Source: an uncultured Prevotella sp. (GTDB lineage Bacteria > Bacteroidota > Bacteroidia > Bacteroidales > Bacteroidaceae). From it: a stretch of 54,247 nt of DNA. The stretch is from NCBI GenBank assembly GCA_900544825.1, contig UQWP01000013.1, positions 1 through 54,247 of the forward strand, in the 5' to 3' direction. Position numbers and translations under genes: made by a program. Every line of letters begins with the position of its first letter. Positions within the stretch are counted from its first letter, which is position 1. Under the pieces are notes generated by a model. It was not told the origin of the DNA and made no database searches. It saw only the letters and a program-made list of their open reading frames with translations. This document shows positions 33,600 to 41,859 of this stretch, piece after piece.

Positions 33600-36500
33600 A
33601 TGGAAAAAAATGTACCCCAAGAGTGGAATAAGTTCTATTTGAAAGACGTATCATTTGTCAATCTCATGATGCGACGTATCTACAATGTCTTGATTGTAGC
33701 CAACCCTTACGATGCGTTCATGCTGGAAGATGATGGACGCATCGAGGAGAAGATATATAATGAGTATATGGAGCTGGGACTCCGTTACCCCCCAACCTTC
33801 ACCCAGGTCTCCACCACCGAAGAGGCTGCCCAGGTATTGCGCTCCACCGTCATCGACCTCGTCATCTGTATGCCGGGCAATGCCGACAACGATGCCTTCG
33901 ATGTGGCGCGTGATATCAAGGGCAAGTTCCCGAATATCCACTGCGTGGTACTCACCCCATTCTCCCACGGCATCACCAAGCGAATGGAGAACGAAGACCT
34001 CAGCATCTTCGATTACGTATTCTGCTGGCTGGGCAACACCAACCTCATCCTCTCCATCATCAAGCTCATTGAGGATAAGATGAACCTGGAGCACGATATC
34101 CGGGAGGCTGGCGTGCAGATGATACTCCTGGTAGAAGACTCCGTGCGCTTCTACAGTTCCATCCTGCCCAACCTCTACAACTATATCCTCGAGCAGAGTA
34201 AGAATTTTTCCAAGGAAGCCCTCAACCGCCATGCTGCCACGATGCGAATGCGTGGCCGTCCGAAGGTGGTGCTCGCCCGTACCTACGAAGAGGCGCAGAA
34301 ACTCTACGATAAGTATTCCAACAATACCCTGGGTGTCATCAGCGATGCCCGATTCCCGTTGAAGAGTGCCGCCAAGGCTTTCGGCAACGAGGTGGAGCAG
34401 GAGGCGAATCCTGAGCACGGCACCGATACCTTCGGACGTGAGAAATGTCCTGATGCCGGATTGCGCCTTTTCCGTTACATCCGCAAGACCGATCCGTTCG
34501 TGCCGCTCATCATCGAGAGTTCCGAGAGCGACAACCGTGCCAAGGCAGAAGCCGAGGGATTCCGCTTTGTTGATAAGAACTCCAAGAAGATGAGTGTGGA
34601 TCTCCGTCGCCTGATGGAGGAGCACATGGGCTTCGGCGATTTCATCTTCCGTGATCCGAAAACCCACGAGGAAATCATGCGCATCCGCAGTCTGAAGGAG
34701 TTGCAGGATAACATCTTCAACATCCCCAACGATTCGATGCTCTATCATATCAGCCGCAATCACATGAGCCGCTGGCTCTGTGCCCGTGCCATCTTCCCGG
34801 TTTCCGCCTTCCTGAAGCACGTCACCTGGGAGAAGCTGCAGGATGTGGATGCCCACCGGCAGATCATCTTCGATGCCATCGTGCAGTACCGTCACATGAA
34901 GAACCTGGGTGTGGTTGCCGTGTTCGACCGTATGAAGTTCGATAAGTATGCCCATTTTGCCCGCATCGGCGAAGGATCGCTGGGCGGAAAGGGCAGGGGA
35001 CTAGCCTTCCTCGACAACATCATCAAGCGCCATCCTGAGTTCAACCAGTATGAGAATGCCACCGTGCAGATTCCGAAGACCGTGGTGCTCTGTACCGATA
35101 TCTTCGACGAGTTCATGATGAGCAACAATCTCTATCCGATAGCTTTGAGCGATGCCAGCGATGATGAAATCCTGAAGCACTTCCTCCATGCGCAGCTGCC
35201 CGATTCGCTGATAGCCGACTTCTTCACCTTCTTCGAGGCAACGAAGAGTCCTATCGCCATCCGTTCCAGTTCGCTGCTCGAGGATGCCCACTATCAGCCT
35301 TTCGCCGGCATCTATTCCACCTATATGATACCTTATCTCGCGGATAAGTATCAGATGCTCCAGATGCTCGCCTGCGCCATCAAGGGCGTGTATGCCTCGG
35401 TGTTCTATCGCGATTCCAAGGCATATATGACCGCCACCCGCAACGTCATCGACCAGGAGAAGATGGCGGTAATCCTGCAGGAGGTGGTGGGCAAGGACTA
35501 CGGCACCCGCTATTATCCTACGATGAGTGGCGTGCTCCGTTCGCTCAACTATTATCCTATCGGCGATGAGGAGGCAGAGGAGGGTATTGCCAGTCTTGCC
35601 CTCGGATTGGGTAAGTATATCGTGGATGGCGGTCAGACCCTCCGCGTCTGTCCGTATCATCCGCATCAGGTGCTGCAGACTTCCGAGACGGAGATGGCGC
35701 TGCGCGATACCCAGACCCAGTTCTATGCCCTCGACATGAAGCATGTGGGCGATGACTTCAAGGTGGATGACGGATTCAATATCCTCAAGCTCCGCGTGAA
35801 GGATGCGGTAGAAGACCAGAGTCTCAACTACATCGCCTCTACCTTCGACCCTTACGATCAGGTCATCAACGACGGTGTGTATGAAACCGGCCGCAAGCTC
35901 ATCACCTTTGCCGGAGTGCTCCAGCACGATGTGGTACCCCTGCCGGAACTCATGCAGATGTCGATGAAGTGCGGTTCCGAGGCGATGCGCCGACCGGTGG
36001 AGATTGAGTTTGCCTGCAATATCCATGCCGACAAGACCTGCGATTTCTATCTCCTCCAGATCCGTCCGATTGTGGATGCCAAGGAGATGCTCGACGAGGA
36101 TGTCAGGGCGATACCGGATGCCGACTGTCTGCTCCGTTCCCACAACTCCCTGGGCCATGGCATCAGCGAGGATGTCACCGATGTGGTGTATGTGAAGTAC
36201 GATGACCACTTCTCGGCGATGAACAACTTCTATGTAGCCGATGATATCGAGCGCATCAACCGCAAGTTCCTGGCAGATGGCAAGAATTATGTGCTGATAG
36301 GTCCGGGCCGCTGGGGATCGAGTGATCATTATCTGGGCGTACCGGTCAAGTGGCCGCATATCAGTGCCGCCCGCGTCATCGTAGAGGTGGCATTGAAGAA
36401 TTACAACATCGATCCGAGTCAGGGCACCCACTTCTTCCAGAACCTCACCTCTTTCGGCGTGGGCTATTTCACGGTAGATACCAATACCGGAGAGGGAGGC

Positions 36501-36641
36501 TTCGTAAACAAGGAGATGCTCGATGCAATGCCAGCCGTAGAAGAGACGCAGTATGTGCGCCATGTACGCTTCGACCGTCCGCTCAGAATCCTGATGGATG
36601 GCAAGAAGCAGGAGGGAGCTGTCCTGCATCCGCAGGAATAG
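33600..36641 (+). CDS. receiver-like/PEP-pyruvate-binding fusion protein
   Basis: A 1013-aa protein often labelled phosphoenolpyruvate synthase in this group. Residues 25-160 look like a receiver fold (VLIVANPYDAF, DLVICMPGN). Residues 173-350 look like a second one with MILLVEDSVRFY, an acceptor-like Asp249 in SDARFP and Lys at 326/329. From about 455 comes a PPDK-type ATP/PEP-binding domain (GEGSLGGKGRGL at 457-467, AIRSSSLLEDA at 553-563), ending with GPGRWGSSDH (901-910). I do not find the phospho-His swivel domain or the PEP-binding TIM barrel, so it may not be a full PEP synthase. G/C-rich third positions differ from the ribosomal genes. Confidence 0.75.
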   Translation: MEKNVPQEWNKFYLKDVSFVNLMMRRIYNVLIVANPYDAFMLEDDGRIEEKIYNEYMELGLRYPPTFTQVSTTEEAAQVLRSTVIDLVICMPGNADNDAFDVARDIKGKFPNIHCVVLTPFSHGITKRMENEDLSIFDYVFCWLGNTNLILSIIKLIEDKMNLEHDIREAGVQMILLVEDSVRFYSSILPNLYNYILEQSKNFSKEALNRHAATMRMRGRPKVVLARTYEEAQKLYDKYSNNTLGVISDARFPLKSAAKAFGNEVEQEANPEHGTDTFGREKCPDAGLRLFRYIRKTDPFVPLIIESSESDNRAKAEAEGFRFVDKNSKKMSVDLRRLMEEHMGFGDFIFRDPKTHEEIMRIRSLKELQDNIFNIPNDSMLYHISRNHMSRWLCARAIFPVSAFLKHVTWEKLQDVDAHRQIIFDAIVQYRHMKNLGVVAVFDRMKFDKYAHFARIGEGSLGGKGRGLAFLDNIIKRHPEFNQYENATVQIPKTVVLCTDIFDEFMMSNNLYPIALSDASDDEILKHFLHAQLPDSLIADFFTFFEATKSPIAIRSSSLLEDAHYQPFAGIYSTYMIPYLADKYQMLQMLACAIKGVYASVFYRDSKAYMTATRNVIDQEKMAVILQEVVGKDYGTRYYPTMSGVLRSLNYYPIGDEEAEEGIASLALGLGKYIVDGGQTLRVCPYHPHQVLQTSETEMALRDTQTQFYALDMKHVGDDFKVDDGFNILKLRVKDAVEDQSLNYIASTFDPYDQVINDGVYETGRKLITFAGVLQHDVVPLPELMQMSMKCGSEAMRRPVEIEFACNIHADKTCDFYLLQIRPIVDAKEMLDEDVRAIPDADCLLRSHNSLGHGISEDVTDVVYVKYDDHFSAMNNFYVADDIERINRKFLADGKNYVLIGPGRWGSSDHYLGVPVKWPHISAARVIVEVALKNYNIDPSQGTHFFQNLTSFGVGYFTVDTNTGEGGFVNKEMLDAMPAVEETQYVRHVRFDRPLRILMDGKKQEGAVLHPQE

Positions 36642-36703
36642 GCTCCCGGCACTGCCGGCATCAAGAATAAAAAGTGTTCAGTAAAAAAGAAATAGAATAA
36701 AAA

Positions 36704-37930
36704 ATGTTGAACCAAGAAACAGAAAACCATTCAGTGAGCGACAAGAAATATCTTGTCCCGTTCATTCTCATCACGTCGCTCTTCTTCTTGTGGGGCTTCG
36801 CGCGTGCCATTCTCGATGTGCTCAACAAGCACTTCCAGAATGCCCTGCACATCAGTATCACCCAGTCAGCCATGATTCAGGTTACTACCTATCTGGGTTA
36901 TTTCCTCATGGCTATACCGGCGGGCTTCTTCATCAATAAGTATGGTTATCGCCGGGGCGTGGTGTTCGGCCTCCTGCTCTTCGGTCTGGGCGCCATCTTC
37001 TTTATTCCGGGGGCATCGATAGGCAGCTTCTCTGTCTTCCTCTTCTGCCTCTTCGTCATCGGATGCGGACTGGTGTTCCTCGAAACAGCCGCCAATCCAT
37101 ACGTTACCGAACTGGGTGCCAGGGAGACCGCTACCAGCCGATTGAACCTCTCGCAGTCGTTCAATGGTCTGGGCAGCATCTTTGCCACCTTCTGCATCGG
37201 TCAGTTCCTCTTCAATGATACGCAGCAGGGCGGCAATGTGGTCATACCTTATGCCATCCTGGGCGTTCTGGTGCTTGCCATCGCCGTGGTGTTCTCCCGT
37301 GTCGATCTGCCGGAAATCCAGCACCAGCAGACGACGGAAGACAAGGCGAAGGGCAGTAATATCGCCAAGCTCTTTGCCAACCACAGGATGTTCGTCTTCG
37401 GCCTCTTCGCCCTTCTGAGCTACGAGGTAGCCGAAATCTCCATCAATTCCTACTTCATCAATTTCGTCACCGGCATGCATTGGATGAGCGACCGCACCGC
37501 CTCTCTCGTCCTCACCCTCGCCCTGGCGTTCTTCATGGTAGGCAGATTCCTGGGCAGCTGGATCATGCGCCATATCCAGGCAACCACCATGCTCCTCATC
37601 TGTGCCGTGGGCAGCGTGGTCTGCATCGGTCTGGTGCTTTGCGATCTGGGCATCGTGTCGCTGGTAGCCCTGGTGGGCAACTATCTTTTCGAGGCAATCA
37701 TGTTCCCTACCATCTTCAGCATCGCCCTCACGGGATTGGGCAATCTCACCAAGTCGGCATCCTCGCTCCTGATGATGACTCCGATAGGCGGATGCGGCTT
37801 CCTGCTGATGGGAATGATAGCCGATACTACCCATGTTACCCTGCCTTTCGTGGTACCGTTTATCGGTTTCCTCATTGTCTTGGCTTATGCCGTTCGGGAG
37901 TACAAATTGCAAAGTGTAATTAGCAAATAA
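36704..37930 (+). CDS. FucP-type sugar MFS transporter
   Basis: A 408-aa inner-membrane permease with about twelve hydrophobic segments. The start of TM1 (FILITSLFFLWGFARAILDVLNKHFQ), the AIPAGFFINKYGYRRGV loop 2-3 motif and ETAANPYVTELG are typical of the fucose/glucose-galactose:H+ symporter family. The substrate cannot be read from the sequence; fucose, glucose and galactose are the family choices. It lies 62 nt after the PEP-binding protein gene and may be cotranscribed. Confidence 0.88.
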   Translation: MLNQETENHSVSDKKYLVPFILITSLFFLWGFARAILDVLNKHFQNALHISITQSAMIQVTTYLGYFLMAIPAGFFINKYGYRRGVVFGLLLFGLGAIFFIPGASIGSFSVFLFCLFVIGCGLVFLETAANPYVTELGARETATSRLNLSQSFNGLGSIFATFCIGQFLFNDTQQGGNVVIPYAILGVLVLAIAVVFSRVDLPEIQHQQTTEDKAKGSNIAKLFANHRMFVFGLFALLSYEVAEISINSYFINFVTGMHWMSDRTASLVLTLALAFFMVGRFLGSWIMRHIQATTMLLICAVGSVVCIGLVLCDLGIVSLVALVGNYLFEAIMFPTIFSIALTGLGNLTKSASSLLMMTPIGGCGFLLMGMIADTTHVTLPFVVPFIGFLIVLAYAVREYKLQSVISK

Positions 37931-38003
37931 AGGGTTTAAGGCGGCTAAAAAGGGGGAATTAACTTTTTTAACTCGCTTGTAACACGAAAAAGTAAGCATA
38001 TTT

Positions 38004-38034
38004 TTTGCTGTCTCAAAAGAAAAAGTTAAATTTG
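38004..38034 (+). promoter_or_regulatory. promoter of the aldolase gene
   Basis: TTTG (38004-38007), 19 bp, TAAATTTG (38027-38034): a textbook Bacteroidetes promoter, followed by GCA. The 5' leader before the aldolase ATG is about 80 nt. Confidence 0.88.
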
Positions 38035-38118
38035 CACTCGGTTATGATGGGTGCGTCTAGAATCCATCTGATAAAAATGAATAGAATGTTTCATTAAACA
38101 ATAAAATTAATAACAATT

Positions 38119-39132
38119 ATGGCAGTAGATTACAAGAAAATCGGTCTTGTGAACACTAAGGAAATGTTCGCAAGAGCTATCAAGGGCGGTTGGGCCGTTC
38201 CTGCTTTCAACTTCAACAACTTGGAGCAGCTCCAGGCTATCATCCAGGCTTCTTCAAACTTGAAGTCACCAGTTATCCTCCAGGTATCTAAGGGTGCTCG
38301 TAAGTATGCTAACCCTACTTTGCTCCGTTACTTGGCAGAGGGTGCTGTAGAGTACGCTAAGGAGTTGGGTTGCAACCATCCTGAGATCGTTCTCCACCTC
38401 GATCACGGTGATAGCTTCGAGACATGTAAGAGCTGTGTAGATTTCGGCTTCTCTTCTGTAATGATCGATGGTTCTGCACTTCCATACGAGGAGAACATTG
38501 CATTGACAAAGAAGGTTGTTGATTACGCTCATCAGTTCGGTGTAACTGTAGAGGGTGAGCTCGGTGTCCTCGCTGGTGTTGAGGATGACGTAGTTGCTGA
38601 GGAGTCTCACTATACAAAGCCTGAGGAGGTTGTTGATTTCGCTACACGTACAGGTGTTGATTCATTGGCTATCTCTATCGGTACTTCTCATGGTGCTTAC
38701 AAGTTCAAGCCAGAGCAGTGCACACGTGACCCTAAGACTGGTCACCTCGTTCCTCCTCCATTGGCATTCGACGTATTGGCAGCAGTTGAGGAGCAGCTTC
38801 CTGGTTTCCCTATCGTTCTCCACGGTTCTTCTTCAGTTCCTCAGGAGTATGTTGATATCATCAACAAGTTCGGTGGTAAGTTGCCAGATGCAGTTGGTAT
38901 CCCAGAGGAGCAGTTGACTAAGGCTTCTGAGAGCGCTGTTTGCAAGATCAATATCGACTCTGACTCTCGTCTTGCTTTCACAGCAGGTGTTCGTGAGACA
39001 TTGGCTGAGCACCCAGAGTACTTCGACCCACGTCAGTACTGCGGTAAGGCTCGTGAGTACATGGTTGACCTCTATAGCCACAAGATCAAGGATGTTCTTC
39101 ATTCTGACAACAAGTTGGCTAACCTCGACTAA
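38119..39132 (+). CDS. fba: class II fructose-1,6-bisphosphate aldolase
   Basis: This enzyme splits fructose-1,6-bisphosphate into DHAP and glyceraldehyde-3-phosphate in glycolysis. The 337-aa sequence has the zinc ligands in context: HLDHGDS, EGELG, TSHGAYK and VLHGSSSVP, and the phosphate-binding KINIDSDSRLAF. It has its own strong promoter and terminator. Codon use resembles the ribosomal genes (mostly GGT, CGT, AAG), as expected for a highly expressed gene. Confidence 0.97.
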   Translation: MAVDYKKIGLVNTKEMFARAIKGGWAVPAFNFNNLEQLQAIIQASSNLKSPVILQVSKGARKYANPTLLRYLAEGAVEYAKELGCNHPEIVLHLDHGDSFETCKSCVDFGFSSVMIDGSALPYEENIALTKKVVDYAHQFGVTVEGELGVLAGVEDDVVAEESHYTKPEEVVDFATRTGVDSLAISIGTSHGAYKFKPEQCTRDPKTGHLVPPPLAFDVLAAVEEQLPGFPIVLHGSSSVPQEYVDIINKFGGKLPDAVGIPEEQLTKASESAVCKINIDSDSRLAFTAGVRETLAEHPEYFDPRQYCGKAREYMVDLYSHKIKDVLHSDNKLANLD

Positions 39133-39160
39133 TCTTCGAGATTTATCAACCCAAAATAAT

Positions 39161-39191
39161 AGCGGGAATCCTTCGGGGTTTCCGCTTTTTT
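39161..39191 (+). terminator. intrinsic terminator after the aldolase gene
   Basis: AGCGGGAATCC (39161-39171) and GGGTTTCCGCT (39176-39186), with G-T wobbles, pair around a TTCG tetraloop, followed by TTTTT. It is 28 nt past the stop. Confidence 0.88.
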
Positions 39192-39298
39192 AATGCCCTT
39201 TTCTTTCATCTTTCTTTTGCTTTTCTTTCATTTTGTTATGTAACAGGATTGTTGTGTGCGTAAATGTTGCGCTTCTTTACATAATTTAACCTAAAATA

Positions 39299-39330
39299 TT
39301 TGGAGCGTATTACTTTTTTCTCTAATTTTG
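39299..39330 (+). promoter_or_regulatory. promoter with long leader before the small lipoprotein
   Basis: TTTG (39299-39302), 20 bp, TAATTTTG (39323-39330): a near-perfect Bacteroidetes promoter. The gene starts at 39509, so the transcript has a leader of about 170 nt that includes GGAAGTCTTCC and an AGGCCGAAAGGTT segment that can fold. The whole gap 39133-39508 holds the aldolase terminator, this promoter and the leader. Confidence 0.8.
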
Positions 39331-39508
39331 CACCCGAACAAATGTAAGAAGTACATTTTATATTCTTGTATATCATTTGTATATTGTAAAAGATGATTTA
39401 GGCCGAAAGGTTATTGTTGGAAGTCTTCCTGAGTACTGCTTTAGGGCAGATGCTTGTAAGAGGAGACCAGGTTTAAATGATTGAATAACAATTAGTAAAT
39501 GATAAAAT

Positions 39509-39997
39509 ATGAAAAAGTTTTTTGGAATGGTCATCACTTGTATGATGGCATTGGGTTTAGTAAGTTGCAGTGCGGCTGACGATGATTTGACGGGCGATAC
39601 AACAACACGTGTCAACACCGTTACAACAAAGTCAAACTTCTCACTGCTCAGTTATTCACAGACAACCGGTGCTGAGGTAAATGAAACCTCTAACATCAAT
39701 GGTGAGAACAACGAGAAGCTGGTATGCAAGGTTCTTTCTGGTGGTCAGTTGCAGTTGACTCACAAGAATGTAATCTTTGATGAGGGCACAAATATCAAGT
39801 TTGACTCTCAGTTAGTTGGCAACAAGATTGTCATTACCGAGACAGGCGATTACGGCAAGTCTGGTAAGTATGGTTATTTCACACTTGTTGCGAAGGTTGG
39901 AATAGTTAAAGATGGTGACTATGTGATCGTAGTTAAGAGAAACGACCACACTCGCGAGGAGTTCAATATGCATTACGACTCTACAAAGGCGAAATAA
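39509..39997 (+). CDS. small predicted lipoprotein, unknown function
   Basis: A 162-aa predicted lipoprotein with signal MKKFFGMVITCMMALGLVSC (lipobox ending in Cys20). The mature part is rich in Thr/Ser/Asn, then contains alternating hydrophobic and polar residues (KLVCKVLSGGQLQLTHKNVI, KIVITETGDYGKSGKYGYFT), suggesting a small beta-barrel or sandwich. I recognise no family. It has a strong promoter and long leader, and is convergent with the DUF5106 gene. Confidence 0.75.
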   Translation: MKKFFGMVITCMMALGLVSCSAADDDLTGDTTTRVNTVTTKSNFSLLSYSQTTGAEVNETSNINGENNEKLVCKVLSGGQLQLTHKNVIFDEGTNIKFDSQLVGNKIVITETGDYGKSGKYGYFTLVAKVGIVKDGDYVIVVKRNDHTREEFNMHYDSTKAK

Positions 39998-40100
39998 GAT
40001 AGGGTATATGATTAATACAATACCTTACGATTATGATTCAATATAAATAGGTAGAATAGAAAATATAATATAGAAAGTGAATTTAAAGTGTGATTAAAGA

Positions 40101-40158
40101 ATGTAATTGAATAATTAAATAATGTAATTGAATAGTTTAAAATTCATGCAATTGAATA
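40101..40158 (+). repeat. three A/T-rich direct repeats
   Basis: ATGTAATTGAATA occurs at 40101-40113 and 40122-40134, and ATGCAATTGAATA at 40146-40158, in the gap between the convergent lipoprotein and DUF5106 genes. They carry no recognisable protein or promoter. Just after them lies a short stem TAGAC/GTCTA (40196-40210) with a T run, a possible weak terminator on the + strand. Confidence 0.6.
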
Positions 40159-40222
40159 ATAGTAAATGGTAAATGATAATAAGTTGAGCGTCGCTTAGAC
40201 GACCAGTCTAGTTCTTTTTTTA

Positions 40223-41023
40223 TTAATTGTTATTGATTACGCTGATGAGCAGTTCCGGCGTACAGTCCTTTAAAACCACGATGTTGCCTTTGTCTAATAA
40301 GTAAATCGTAGGCATCGCCTTGATGCTGTAAGTAGCACTTATCTGATCGTCCGCAATGATTCTGAGCATTCTGTATTCAGCAGGAATGGTCTGTTTTTTC
40401 AGCCACGCCGTTACCTTGTGGCAATTCTCGCATTCCGGATCATAGAAGTAGAGTATCACCTTTTCGTTCTGATAGTCAGTCAACTGATGCATTTTTCCAT
40501 CTTCCAGCTTGAAGGAGAGGTTAGTAGCCTTGGTGCCTGGCAGGTTTTTCCGTGCCGCCTTCCACTTGAAGTCGATGCGTTCCTTTTCCGCTTCATCGAA
40601 GTAAGGCGACTTCTTCATTTCCGCCAGGAAGAAGCTATATACCCTGTCGTTTCTCATCGGCGACTGTGGGTCGTCGAAATAATGCTCTATCAGACTCTCG
40701 AATTTCTCCTTGGCAGGCTTCTGTGCGTAAGCCTTGGCGGAGAAGGCGCTGATGCCTTTCTGGGCGATCTCGTCGTTGAAACGGGCGAGGATATCGATGA
40801 AATTGACGAATCCCTGTTCTGTAATCTCCTCGTTTTTCAGTTGGGTAGTATCAGCAAACTGATAGTTGTCCCAGTAGTGCTCACTGAGGTAGGTAGCGCG
40901 CTGTTCTACGCTGCGCAGCGTATCAGGCAGCGCAGGGTAGGGGAATGCATTCTGCGCCTGGGTATTCAGGCAGCATAACATGATCATGCATGCGATAAGA
41001 TAAGAGATATGTTTTGCTTTCAT
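40223..41023 (-). CDS. DUF5106/thioredoxin-like exported protein
   Basis: An exported protein of about 266 aa. The signal is MKAKHISYLIACMIMLCCL with cleavage likely after NTQA; the Met one codon upstream is an alternative. The N-terminal half resembles the DUF5106 helical domain often fused to TlpA-type thioredoxins. The C-terminal half has the thioredoxin fold with CENC in YDPECENCHK, the cis-Pro loop in AMPTIYLL, and no transmembrane anchor. It probably acts in periplasmic redox or folding. Single gene with its own promoter on the - strand. Confidence 0.78.
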   Translation of the reverse strand: MKAKHISYLIACMIMLCCLNTQAQNAFPYPALPDTLRSVEQRATYLSEHYWDNYQFADTTQLKNEEITEQGFVNFIDILARFNDEIAQKGISAFSAKAYAQKPAKEKFESLIEHYFDDPQSPMRNDRVYSFFLAEMKKSPYFDEAEKERIDFKWKAARKNLPGTKATNLSFKLEDGKMHQLTDYQNEKVILYFYDPECENCHKVTAWLKKQTIPAEYRMLRIIADDQISATYSIKAMPTIYLLDKGNIVVLKDCTPELLISVINNN

Positions 41024-41051
41024 CATTTTCTTCCTTTACTTCTTGTTATTA

Positions 41052-41097
41052 CACGTTTCCTAGGTTTTCGTAGATGCAAAAATACACATTTCCTAGG
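41052..41097 (-). promoter_or_regulatory. DUF5106 promoter flanked by direct repeats
   Basis: On the - strand TATTTTTG (41084-41077) matches the -7 box. Two copies of a 13-bp repeat, CACGTTTCCTAGG (41052-41064) and CACATTTCCTAGG (41085-41097), lie 33 bp apart on either side, each with a CCTAGG palindrome. The spacing is about three helical turns, as for an operator pair. Confidence 0.5.
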
Positions 41098-41200
41098 ATA
41101 ACGCCATGTCTTTCCTTGAGAATCTTGTTGCTTTTAATGTTTTTTACGTTAATTGTCGAGGTGTAAGCGGCTCCGCATTTATTCCGCGCACTTTCAAAAA

Positions 41201-41480
41201 CACCCTTCACCCTTCACAGATAGAGCGTAAGTGTTTGTATCTGAGTGGTTTGTGCGGGTGAAGGGTTGCGCCAACTCTTCACCACTCTTCACCTACCCTT
41301 CACCCGGAAAATCTGTGCGTAATCCGTGGAGCAAGAATGCTCTGTTAACTCTGCGTAATCCGATGAATAAAATATCCAGGTGAAGAGTGGTGAAGAGTGG
41401 GTGAAGAGTTGCGCGCACTCTTCACCTCTCGCAACCCCAGTGTTTATCGGTGTTTCAGCCGATTTGGTGAAGGGTGAAGA
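41201..41480 (+). repeat. TTCACC/GGTGAA iterated array with inverted repeats
   Basis: About a dozen copies of TTCACC or its complement GGTGAA occur, mostly in 8-10-bp units (CCCTTCACC, CTCTTCACC). ACTCTTCACC twice in tandem (41274-41293) is a perfect 20-bp inverted repeat of 41379-41398, 85 bp away. Between the arms, TGCGTAATCCG appears twice (41316-41326 and 41352-41362). A GGTGGT/ACCACC hairpin follows at 41495-41509. No coding signal is seen. Confidence 0.75.
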
Positions 41481-41615
41481 GTAAAAAGGAGAGTGGTGGT
41501 TTTACCACCTCCCGACGTATCGTTTTGTGCCTGGCAATGGCAGGTTATTGCCCTGGTAAGGGGCAATGTTATGCCGTAGTGAGGCAATAAGCGATGCAAG
41601 TCAGCATTATGCCTC

Positions 41616-41659
41616 GTAAGTACTATCGTCGTTGCTTGTAAGTACTATCATTGTTGCAT
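41616..41659 (+). repeat. two 22-bp tandem units with GTAAGTACTATC
   Basis: GTAAGTACTATC starts at 41616 and 41638, giving two 22-bp units that both end near GTTGC. The preceding stretch (41530-41615) contains more degenerate pieces of 22-23 bp ending in TTATTGC, TTATGC or CGATGC, as though an older array had decayed. Confidence 0.6.
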
Positions 41660-41747
41660 CGTTTTTACGTTAATAGTTTTCGGAGTTACCTTTACTTGTT
41701 GCCGGAAGAATTAATGGTATAAGCCGGAGATGCCTATGTCTTCAGCC

Positions 41748-41813
41748 GCACAACAGCTGTTGTGCGCTTGCATAACAGCTGATATGCGCTCGTCCAACAC
41801 CTGTTGTGCAAGT
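41748..41813 (+). repeat. three 22-bp palindromic iteron-like units
   Basis: Units start at 41748, 41770 and 41792. Each has an 18-bp palindromic core centred on CAGCTG or CACCTG; the first, GCACAACAGCTGTTGTGC, is perfect and the others are imperfect. The strict 22-bp pitch with symmetrical cores looks like a set of protein-binding sites. They lie about 190 bp upstream of the Rpn gene. Confidence 0.75.
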
Positions 41814-41859
41814 GTTAGCCTGCTGGTGGGCGATATTTTTTAGATAATCTCCCTGTCCT

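Larger units (their letters stand above)
41141..41674 (+). repeat. 13-bp direct repeats bracketing the repeat zone
   Basis: TTTTTACGTTAAT occurs at 41141-41153 and again at 41662-41674, each preceded a few bases earlier by TTGTTGC. The copies enclose the TTCACC array and the first 22-bp pair. No gene is found in 41027-42002; the gap consists of the DUF5106 promoter, these repeats and the Rpn promoter. Confidence 0.55.

Noticed and set aside
33651..34955. 434-codon open frame antisense to the PEP-binding protein gene
   Set aside because: It is a by-product of the G/C-rich codons of the real gene: no start context, no promoter, His/Glu-rich composition without domains.
35001..36629. 542-codon open frame on the - strand inside the same gene
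   Set aside because: Same cause. The + strand frame has clear PPDK-domain motifs throughout this stretch.
36866..37999. 377-codon open frame antisense to the sugar permease gene
   Set aside because: Very charged (Glu, His, Gln), no domain, and the + strand encodes a clear twelve-helix transporter.
40196..40219. Strong terminator between the small lipoprotein and DUF5106 genes
   Set aside because: The stem TAGAC/GTCTA is only 5 bp and the T run starts a few bases later. It is mentioned with the nearby repeats but not called as a terminator.
41201..41480. Replication origin with DnaA boxes
   Set aside because: The repeated unit TTCACC does not resemble the DnaA box TTATCCACA, and no dnaA, dnaN or gidA is nearby.
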